NCBI RefSeq assembly: GCF_000317475.1
Contig: NC_019729.1
Span: 6,979,445 to 7,043,444, forward strand
Origin: Oscillatoria nigro-viridis PCC 7112
GTDB lineage: Bacteria; Cyanobacteriota; Cyanobacteriia; Cyanobacteriales; Microcoleaceae
DNA: 64,000 bases
Reading direction: 5' to 3'
This document shows positions 57,121 to 64,000 of the stretch, in pieces; positions within the stretch are counted from its first letter, which is position 1, and every line of letters begins with the position of its first letter. A model generated the notes under the pieces. The model was not told where the DNA came from, ran no database searches, and worked only from the letters and a program-made list of their open reading frames with translations. Both the position numbers and the translations under genes were made by a program.

Positions 57121-60100
57121 ATGACTCGGTTTCAGGTCTTGCCCTTATCAATTAAATCTTACAGTATTGCTACATTGAGCGCTTGCACGGCTTTACTGCT
57201 GACATCTCTGTTACTTTTGTCCTTCCAGCCAGCTCCTGCAATCTTACTTTTGGCCGCTGCAATGGTTATCGCTTGGTATGGGGGCTTGAAGTCCGCAGAA
57301 CAAGAACTAGAAATAGAACGTAATATTATTTCAAAAGTAATTGACACGACAGCTTGCTTGATTGTAGTTCTCGACAGCCAAGGGCGGATTGTCCGCTTTA
57401 ACCAAGCTTGCGAAAAAACTACAGGCTACTCGACAGCCGAAGTAATCAATAAATATCTTTGGGATTTGTTCTTAATTGCCGAAGAAATAGAGCCGGTTAA
57501 AACAGTTTTTACCAAGCTCAAAGGCGAACATTTTACCAGCGAATATCAAAACTATTGGCAAAATAAAAATGGGGATAAGCGCTTAATTTCTTGGTCGAAT
57601 ACTGTGACGACCGATGGCGATGGTTTGGTCGAATATGTGATAGGAACTGGTATCGATATTACCGAGCGGCAAAAAGCAGAAATAGCCCTGGCTTTATCCT
57701 ACACCAACCTAGAAAGCCGCGTCCTACAGCGGACAGAAGAACTGACACTAGCTAAAGAAGCGCTGCAAGCTCAAGAAGAACGATTTCGCTGTTTAAGTTC
57801 CTGTTCGCCTGTCGGCATTTTTATCGCAGATTGTGAGGGGCGCTACACCTATGCAAACCCGCGCTGTCAGGCTATTTGCGGCTTGAGTTTGACAGAACTT
57901 TTAGGAGATGGTTGGGAGAATTGCATTCACCCGGAAGACAGCGATCGCGTATTGGCCCGATGGCTAGATTATACTCGGCAAGGTGGGGAATATGCGATCG
58001 AGTATCGCCTGCAAACACCAGAAGGAATTGTGCGCTGGATTAACGTTTGTTCCTCGCCGATGTTCTCCGACTCCGGCGAACTCATCGGATACGTGGGTAC
58101 GGTGAGAGATGTCACCGAAAGACAACAAGCGCAAGCAGCATTGGCAAGCAGCGAACAGCAACTGAGAACGCTGCTAGAAAATACGCCAGATATAATTATC
58201 CGCACGGACAAAGAACTGCGTGTTATTTATGTAAATCAAGCAGTTGAAAGAAGCCAAGGAAAACCGTTTTCATTCTTCCTGGGTAAAACCTGTCAAGAAA
58301 TAGGAATGCCGCCGGAAGTGTGCCAGATGTGGGGTGAAACCCTGCACAAAGTGTTAGAAACAGGTCAAGAAGAAATTATCGAATTTCAGGCTTTCTCAAT
58401 CAACGGCCTCCGAAGTTATCAATGCCGCGTAGTTCCAGAATTTGATAAAAATGGCGTACCAGAATCAGCCTTAATTGTCGCCCGCGATATCACAGAAATA
58501 AAACTTGCGGAAACTCAAAGATTGCAGTTAACAATCGAGCAAACAGCGAGAGAAAAAGCGGAAATAGAACAGCAGCGCTCGGCATTTTTAGCAGAAGTCA
58601 GCAAAATGCTGGCTGCTGCGTTTGACGGGGAAACGCTTCTGCAAAAGGTAGCAGAATTAGCAATAAATTCGATCGCCGACGGGTGCTGCATTCATTTGCT
58701 CGAAACCGACTCAAAAGTCCGTCTAGTCGCTGTGGCTCACGCAGAACCCTCTATAGTTGAGACTATTAATAACTTCAGCATCCGCAGTTCGATCGCGGAC
58801 AATGCTGTTAACGGCTATCCGCTGGTAATCTGCAGCGGAAAATCCCAACTAATTGCCGAAGTGGATGAGGAAATTTTAGCAGCAGGAGCCGAAAATGCAG
58901 CAGAAATCGAAAAATTGCGCTCGCTCAATATCGGAGCTCACGCTTGCGTACCGCTGAGGGCTCGCGGGCGGGTAATGGGTTCCATCACTTGCTTTACCTC
59001 AAAGTTCGGCCGCCGCTACAGTGCAGAAGACATGGCAATGCTAGAAGACCTAGCATATCGCGTCGCGATCGCCCTAGACAACGCCAGACTTTACACTGAA
59101 GCGCAGCAAGCACTATCTCAAACATCGCAATCCTTTGCCTTAATTGACTCGCTGTTAGAAGCATCTCCCCTAGCGATTGGCTTTCTCGATCGCTCCATGC
59201 GCTTCATCCGTATCAATCAAATATTAGCAGAACTCAACGGTTTGCCGATAGAACAGCATCTCGGCCAAGACTTCCGGCAATTGTTGCCAGAATCTGCTGC
59301 CAAATTTGCGCCGATAATTCAACAAGTTTTAGAAACCGGCCAGCCTGTTTTAAACTTAGAAATGAGCGGCGAACCTCCGGGAAAACCACAAACTTTAGGC
59401 TACTGGCTCGCCAACTACTACCCAGTGAAAAATGAAAGGGGAGAAATAATCGGAGTCGGCCTAATTATCACAGATATTACCGCAGCTAAACAAACAGAAT
59501 TAGCTTTGCGGGAAAGCGAAATGCGCTTCCGCAGCGTGGTAGAATCTAACATGATCGGCATCGGTTTCTGGGATGTCACCGGCGAAGTTACGGACGCTAA
59601 CGACGCCTTGCTGGAAATGATCGGATATACTAGGGAAGACTTAGTTTCGGGACAGATCCGCTGGCCAGATCTCACGGCGCCGGAATATCTAGAACTAGAT
59701 CGCATCGCCGTCGCGCAAGTCGAAGCCGAAGGAAGTTGCGCGCCTTTTGAAAAAGAATATCTCCGCAAAGACGGCACGCGCTTCCCAGTTTTAGTCGGCG
59801 GCGGAAACTTCCAAGGATGCACAGACAAAGGAGCATTCTTCGTACTCGATATCACCGATCGCAAACGAGCCCAAAACCAACTTCGAGAAAACGAAATACG
59901 CATTCGCCGCCAACTAGCAGAACTCGACTTAGTTTACAAAACCACACCGGTGGGGCTGTGCTTTGTCGATACCAATTTGCGCTACATCCGCCTGAACGAA
60001 TGCCTCGCTGCGATCGACGGCCGCTCGATCGCAGAGCACCTCGGGCGCACCGTTAGAGAAGTAATTCCCGAAATGGCCGATACGGTAGAGCAGATTTACC

Positions 60101-62646
60101 GCCAAGTGCTGGCGACGCAAACCCCCGTGCTCGACTTGGAAATTAAGGCCGAAACCAAGCAACAGCCGGGAGTTTTGCGGGATTGGCAAATCAGCTTTTA
60201 CCCCGTGAGCGATGAATCCGGAACACTGCTGGGAGTCAGCACCGTGATTGCCGAAATCACCGATCGCAAACAAGCAAAACGGGTAATGCAGCAAAGCGAA
60301 GCCATATTCCGGCGGCTGTTCGAGTCAAATATTTTCGGAGTTGCGATCGGCGATTTTAGCGGCCGCATCGCCTACGCCAACCAATCCCTGCTCAACATGG
60401 TCGGCTACACCCGCTCAGACTTGCTCTCCGGTCAAATGCGGTGGGACAGGATGACCCCCCCCGAATACCTGCTCCTCGACGCCTTAGCGGCCCAAGAACT
60501 GCGGGCTAAGGGAGTCGCAACTCCTTTCAAGAAAGAGTACATCCGCAAAGATGGCAGCCGCGTGCCGGTTCTGATGGGCGGAACGATTCTGTCCCCGGAC
60601 GATCGCGAACCAGAGACGATCGTCGCATTCTACATCGACTTGACCGAAATCTCGCGGGTGGAAGCAGAACTCAAAAAGAATCAAGAACGGCTGCAAATCG
60701 CTCAGCAAGCAGGCAAAATCGGAACTTTTGAATTGAACGTCCAAACCGGCGAGCTCGCCTGTACGCCGGAGTTAGAGGCTTTGTACGGGCTGCCCGCCGG
60801 CGCTTTAGACAGCTATCAAAGTTGGGCCCAAATGCTGCATCCAGACGATCGCGCTGTTACCGAACAGCAGGTAAAAGCTGCGGGGGCGTCCGGGGAGGAA
60901 TTAAACATAGAGTTCCGCATCTGCCGCCCGGACAACAGCGCGGGCTGGATTGCTTGCAGGGCTAAGGTATTTCAGGACGATCGGGGTTTGCCTTGGCGGG
61001 CGATCGGGGTGAACGTCGATATCACCGATCGCAAACAAGCAGAAGCAGCGCGATCGCACATCAATCAAACTTTAGAAGCCTTGATTCAGGCTTGTCCCCT
61101 AGCAATTACCGTTTTGGACTGCGACGACGGCACTGTGAAAATGTGGAACCCAGCAGCCGAGAGGATTTTTGGCTGGCATGAATCAGAAGCGCTAGGTCAA
61201 TTCGTGCCCAGCCTTCCCGCAGACAAGCGGGAGGAATTCACGGCTAATTTGAAAAAAATTCGCGAAGGAAAGGCGATCGCCGGCATGGAAACCCAGCGCC
61301 AAAGGAAAGACGGCCGCTCGATCGACATCAGTTTGTGGGCAACTCCAGTCCGCGACAGCAACGGCAACATCAACTGTATGTCGATCGTCGCCGACATCAG
61401 CGATCGCAAGCAAGTCGAGGCCGGGCGCGCTCAGTTGCTGGAGCGCGAACAAGCCGCGCGGGCGGAAGCAGAAGCTATCAGCCGCCGGAAAGACGAGTTT
61501 CTAGACTCTCTTTCCCACGAATTGCGAACGCCTTTAAATGTGATTCAGGGGTGGGCACAGATCCTGCGCGCCCACCCCTACAACGAAGATAAATTCGCTT
61601 CGGGTTTGGATGCCATCGAGCGTCAGTCGAAGGTGCAGATCCAGCTAGTGGAAGATTTGCTCGACGTTTCCCGGATCGTTCAAGGCAAGCTGGCCCTGAA
61701 ACCCGGCTGGTTCTACATGGTAAGGACGATCGAGGCGGCTCATAATTCAGTTCGTTCGGCAGCCGAGGCCAAGTCTGTCACCGTTTCGTTAGAACTTGAC
61801 CCCGCAGTCGGCTTGATGTGGGGCGACGCCCAGAGGTTGCAGCAGGTAGTGTGGAATTTGCTGACTAACGCCGTGAAGTTTACGCCTTCGGGGGGAACTG
61901 TGCAACTGCGCTTGTCTGCGATAGCTGTTAGCGATTCCTCATCGCCCAATTACGTGCAAATTACTGTCAGCGATACCGGAAAGGGCATTTCTGCTGAGTT
62001 TCTGCCCTACGTGTTCGATCGCTTCCGACAAGCAGACGCCTCGAAAACTAGGGCTGATAGCGGTTTGGGACTGGGATTGGCGATCGTCGAGCACTTGGTG
62101 CAACTCCACGGGGGTACTGTGACTGCGGAAAGTCCAGGTAAGGACCAGGGTGCGACATTTACGGTGACACTGCCACTCAAACAGCCTCGGAGTAAGAAGG
62201 GGCAGTTGAGAGGAGAAAAAAAATCCAATCCCCAGCCTCCGGGTATTTTGACTGGTTTAAAGGTGTTGGTAGTTGACGGCGAACCCGACAACTGCGAGTT
62301 TTTGATGGTTGCCCTCGAACAGTGCGGGGCGACTGCGACTGCGGCTGCAACGGCTGCAGAGGCGATCGACATTTTGCAGCAGTCGCCGCCGGATATTTTA
62401 GTCAGCGATATCGGTATGCCCGTTGAGGACGGCTACTCGCTGATCGGCAAAGTGCGATCGTCCGAATCCGACAAAATCAAGCGCTTGCCGGCCGTGGCGC
62501 TGACAGCTTATGCTAGCGAAGAAGACCGCGATCGGGCGATCGCCACTGGTTACGACGAACACTTAACAAAGCCGATCGAACCCGCTCTCTTCGCCACCGT
62601 TTTAGCCAAGTTAGCAAATGGGCATGAGGGCGATCGGGTTCGATGA
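57121..62646 (+). CDS. Multi-PAS hybrid sensor histidine kinase
   Basis: An 1841-residue membrane hybrid kinase. Two hydrophobic spans at about 15-35 and 39-54 anchor it. By eye there are nine PAS-type domains (about 70-180, 219-335, 344-460, 671-790, 800-915, 930-1050, 1060-1180, 1190-1305, 1312-1430) and one GAF (about 495-655). HisKA has His1466 in SLSHELRTPLN, the ATPase has VVWNLLTNAVKFTPS and GLGLGLAIVEH, and a receiver domain follows (Asp1763 in LVSDIGMP, Lys1817 in LTKPIE). PAS pairs 5 and 7 are more alike than the rest, suggesting internal duplication. The VDGEPD of the receiver has Gly where a second Asp is usual. The ligand(s) and partner are unknown. Confidence 0.92.
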   Translation: MTRFQVLPLSIKSYSIATLSACTALLLTSLLLLSFQPAPAILLLAAAMVIAWYGGLKSAEQELEIERNIISKVIDTTACLIVVLDSQGRIVRFNQACEKTTGYSTAEVINKYLWDLFLIAEEIEPVKTVFTKLKGEHFTSEYQNYWQNKNGDKRLISWSNTVTTDGDGLVEYVIGTGIDITERQKAEIALALSYTNLESRVLQRTEELTLAKEALQAQEERFRCLSSCSPVGIFIADCEGRYTYANPRCQAICGLSLTELLGDGWENCIHPEDSDRVLARWLDYTRQGGEYAIEYRLQTPEGIVRWINVCSSPMFSDSGELIGYVGTVRDVTERQQAQAALASSEQQLRTLLENTPDIIIRTDKELRVIYVNQAVERSQGKPFSFFLGKTCQEIGMPPEVCQMWGETLHKVLETGQEEIIEFQAFSINGLRSYQCRVVPEFDKNGVPESALIVARDITEIKLAETQRLQLTIEQTAREKAEIEQQRSAFLAEVSKMLAAAFDGETLLQKVAELAINSIADGCCIHLLETDSKVRLVAVAHAEPSIVETINNFSIRSSIADNAVNGYPLVICSGKSQLIAEVDEEILAAGAENAAEIEKLRSLNIGAHACVPLRARGRVMGSITCFTSKFGRRYSAEDMAMLEDLAYRVAIALDNARLYTEAQQALSQTSQSFALIDSLLEASPLAIGFLDRSMRFIRINQILAELNGLPIEQHLGQDFRQLLPESAAKFAPIIQQVLETGQPVLNLEMSGEPPGKPQTLGYWLANYYPVKNERGEIIGVGLIITDITAAKQTELALRESEMRFRSVVESNMIGIGFWDVTGEVTDANDALLEMIGYTREDLVSGQIRWPDLTAPEYLELDRIAVAQVEAEGSCAPFEKEYLRKDGTRFPVLVGGGNFQGCTDKGAFFVLDITDRKRAQNQLRENEIRIRRQLAELDLVYKTTPVGLCFVDTNLRYIRLNECLAAIDGRSIAEHLGRTVREVIPEMADTVEQIYRQVLATQTPVLDLEIKAETKQQPGVLRDWQISFYPVSDESGTLLGVSTVIAEITDRKQAKRVMQQSEAIFRRLFESNIFGVAIGDFSGRIAYANQSLLNMVGYTRSDLLSGQMRWDRMTPPEYLLLDALAAQELRAKGVATPFKKEYIRKDGSRVPVLMGGTILSPDDREPETIVAFYIDLTEISRVEAELKKNQERLQIAQQAGKIGTFELNVQTGELACTPELEALYGLPAGALDSYQSWAQMLHPDDRAVTEQQVKAAGASGEELNIEFRICRPDNSAGWIACRAKVFQDDRGLPWRAIGVNVDITDRKQAEAARSHINQTLEALIQACPLAITVLDCDDGTVKMWNPAAERIFGWHESEALGQFVPSLPADKREEFTANLKKIREGKAIAGMETQRQRKDGRSIDISLWATPVRDSNGNINCMSIVADISDRKQVEAGRAQLLEREQAARAEAEAISRRKDEFLDSLSHELRTPLNVIQGWAQILRAHPYNEDKFASGLDAIERQSKVQIQLVEDLLDVSRIVQGKLALKPGWFYMVRTIEAAHNSVRSAAEAKSVTVSLELDPAVGLMWGDAQRLQQVVWNLLTNAVKFTPSGGTVQLRLSAIAVSDSSSPNYVQITVSDTGKGISAEFLPYVFDRFRQADASKTRADSGLGLGLAIVEHLVQLHGGTVTAESPGKDQGATFTVTLPLKQPRSKKGQLRGEKKSNPQPPGILTGLKVLVVDGEPDNCEFLMVALEQCGATATAAATAAEAIDILQQSPPDILVSDIGMPVEDGYSLIGKVRSSESDKIKRLPAVALTAYASEEDRDRAIATGYDEHLTKPIEPALFATVLAKLANGHEGDRVR

Positions 62647-62703
62647 ACGCACAAATAATATCATTTCCGTTTGATTCGGATTTGTATGATGTTAAATCTT
62701 GCA

Positions 62704-62758
62704 GGGGCGGGTTCACCAATAATAATTGCCCATAACCTACAATCTCATAAACCCGCCA
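62704..62758. repeat. GGGGCGGGTTC palindromic element, reverse copy
   Basis: GGGGCGGGTTCACC at the left, AATAATTGCC inside and AAACCCGCC at the right, the reverse of the element at 37312 and 21401. It lies after the hybrid kinase. Confidence 0.65.
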
Positions 62759-62780
62759 CCGCTGGCTTTTCATTAACGAA

Positions 62781-62945
62781 ATGATTGCCGATAGACACAA
62801 AGAAATTAGAAAATTTATCACAGTTTTCGTAAGTAAAAATGAATCAAATGCTAAACAGCTAGAAACAGAAATTACAGAAGCAAATTTTGACAGCCGCGCC
62901 CAATCTTCCCTAGTAGTTGGCTGTATAGCAATACGCTTGGGTTAA
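62781..62945 (+). CDS. Small open frame, hypothetical (possible remnant)
   Basis: A 54-residue frame reading MIADRHKEIRKFITVFVSKN and KQLETEITEANFDSRAQ. AT-rich codon use and helical charge pattern suggest coding, but there is no ribosome site of note and no family match. It may be the eroded start of a larger gene, or chance. Confidence 0.3.
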   Translation: MIADRHKEIRKFITVFVSKNESNAKQLETEITEANFDSRAQSSLVVGCIAIRLG

Positions 62946-62949
62946 GCTC

Positions 62950-62980
62950 GATCCCCCCAAACCCCCCTTAAAAAGGAGGG
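62950..62980. repeat. CCCCCTTAAAAAGGAGGG hairpin repeat
   Basis: CCCCCCTTAAAAAGGAGGG with the following AAGTCCCCCAACAACCAGGG is a repeat common in cyanobacterial genomes, here between the hybrid kinase and the next sensor gene. The rest of this gap shows nothing else recognisable. Confidence 0.6.
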
Positions 62981-63177
62981 AACCGGAAGCACTTAAAGTC
63001 CCCCAACAACCAGGGGGATGCGAGGGGGAACTCCGAGAAATAAATAGTTTTAAATGAACCGTAGTTGGCGATATTGAACCTGGCGGAAAATTTCACAGTT
63101 TTTAGGGCGCGCCAATTGCCGGTAAAGGCACGCTACAGCAGTTAAAATACGACTATCAGCCCAATTGGTTCACACCC

Positions 63178-64000
63178 ATGCCCATTTATCACTTCAACCG
63201 CCTAACCGCCAATTTTTTTAGCAAGCTTCCCCTGCGAACAGTTCTGATTGTTCCGTTTGTTTTGCAAACGGTAAGTGTAGTTGGGCTAGTGGGCTATCTT
63301 TCTTTGAAAAGCGGTCAGGAATCAGTCGAGGATGTAGCGCATCAGTTAATCGAACAAGTAGGAGAACGGATTAGCGATCGCCTCACCGATAATGGGCCCT
63401 CGGCAATCAATACCTTTCTGGCTAGGCTGCACTTATCGGCGTCAGGACAAACTTTTATTATTGATCGATCGGGCAATCTGATTGCCACATCCACACTAGA
63501 AACACCCTTGGCAACGCAAGCAAAAAACCAACCGACGCCATTGCTAGCCACCAACAGCAAAGATGCCCGAACGCGAGATATTGCTCGACAACTCGCCAAC
63601 CGATTTGGCAACTTCCGCGCGCTGCAAACAACCGAGAAATTGACCCTGGCGGGCAACCGCGATAGGCAGTTTGTCCGCGTCACTCCCCATCGAGATGTCC
63701 GCGGTTTGGATTGGTTGATTGTGGTGGTGGTGTCAGAGTCTGATTTCACGGCTCGCATTCAAGCAAATACGCGCAACACATTGTGGTTGTTGACCGGTAC
63801 GCTGCCGCTGGCGATCGCGATCGGATTGTTGACTTCCCGTTGGGTAACAAAACCAATTATGCACTTGAATACCGCCGCCAAAAATGTTGCCAAAGGAAAA
63901 TGGGATCGAGCTTTAGAAATTAGGCGCTGGGATGAAGTCGGAGATCTCGCCAATTCCTTCAATTTTATGGCAGCGCAACTGCAACAGGCTTTTGCAGACC
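63178..64000 (+). CDS. Membrane sensor protein with Cache remnant and HAMP, N-terminal part (cut by window edge)
   Basis: The first 274 residues of a membrane sensor; the gene runs off the right edge. TM1 is about 22-43 (VLIVPFVLQTVSVVGLVGYL) and TM2 about 203-224 (LWLLTGTLPLAIAIGLLTS). Between them SASGQTFIIDRSGNLIATST and LDWLIVVVVSESDF are the second half of a dCache_1 domain, but the first half (usually 100-150 residues after ISDRLT) is missing. A HAMP domain follows (about 226-270, TKPIMHLNTAAKNVAKGKWD, EVGDLANSFNFMA). The output domain (kinase, cyclase or other) lies outside the window. The ATG is the first in the frame. Confidence 0.85.
   Translation, partial: MPIYHFNRLTANFFSKLPLRTVLIVPFVLQTVSVVGLVGYLSLKSGQESVEDVAHQLIEQVGERISDRLTDNGPSAINTFLARLHLSASGQTFIIDRSGNLIATSTLETPLATQAKNQPTPLLATNSKDARTRDIARQLANRFGNFRALQTTEKLTLAGNRDRQFVRVTPHRDVRGLDWLIVVVVSESDFTARIQANTRNTLWLLTGTLPLAIAIGLLTSRWVTKPIMHLNTAAKNVAKGKWDRALEIRRWDEVGDLANSFNFMAAQLQQAFAD

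Overview
This window is a chromosomal segment from a cyanobacterium, most likely a filamentous Oscillatoriales relative (Microcoleus/Oscillatoria/Phormidium type). The lineage is inferred from photosystem I subunit PsaD, ferredoxin-NADP reductase with a CpcD-like phycobilisome-linker domain (PetH), Calvin-cycle phosphoribulokinase, plant-type phytoene desaturase with phytoene synthase, several small cyanobacteria-restricted families (DUF2605, DUF2973, DUF3285, KGK), frequent GCGATCGC (HIP1) octamers, and a very high load of short dispersed palindromic repeats. No rRNA, tRNA or CRISPR array was seen.

Layout. 1-6.8 kb: a cut MBL-fold gene, then a minus-strand block with trpG/pabA, dgkA, ybeY, a DUF3285 protein, two tandem DUF4058 paralogues and thrS. 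6.9-8.2 kb: a TnpB-only IS200/IS605-type element. 8.2-18.1 kb: DUF2605-DUF2973 pair, a DICT-GAF histidine kinase, a 1.3 kb repeat-filled gap, a peptidoglycan-binding protein, psaD, a double GNAT protein, trpE and a Uma2 protein. 18.1-26.9 kb: a WD40 pseudogene, phzF-like gene, an alpha/beta hydrolase, a tandem-repeat patch, hom, a second Uma2 protein, petH and prk. 26.9-34.5 kb: a defence/selfish region with McrB-McrC, a vapB plus disrupted vapC, an exported FAD oxidoreductase, an antitoxin-RelE pair, and a GxxExxY protein embedded in CTCTGCG repeat arrays. 34.5-44.4 kb: valS, crtB and pds, a small nuclease-like gene, a toxin-antitoxin operon that runs into a DUF6745-like gene, and a flavoprotein monooxygenase. 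44.7-48.6 kb: dnaK and dnaJ with a frameshifted four-helix-bundle (23S IVS-type) gene between them. 49.0-53.0 kb: a bacterial dynamin, then an antitoxin with truncated MazF-like toxin, KGK protein, HNH nuclease, and an antitoxin whose vapC partner is cut by a 145 bp MITE. 53.1-64.0 kb: a large exported glycoside hydrolase family 2-like protein, an 1841-residue hybrid histidine kinase with nine PAS domains, and the start of another membrane sensor with a shortened Cache region.

How the genes fit together. Core metabolism is scattered rather than in long operons: carotenoid synthesis (crtB, pds), tryptophan/folate branch (trpE, trpG), homoserine, light-driven NADPH (psaD, petH) and CO2 fixation (prk). 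Between the core genes lie at least five type II toxin-antitoxin loci. In three of them the toxin is broken (vapC split by a repeat element, mazF-like truncated, vapC cut by a MITE) while the antitoxin stays open, and two RelE loci look intact. This pattern, together with the MITE with perfect terminal inverted repeats and 8 bp target duplication, is the most distinctive signal in the window. No complete unknown multi-gene system could be demonstrated. The best candidates for new biology are the antitoxin-toxin-DUF6745 overlap operon, McrB with an unrecognised N-terminal half, and the structured leader upstream of prk.
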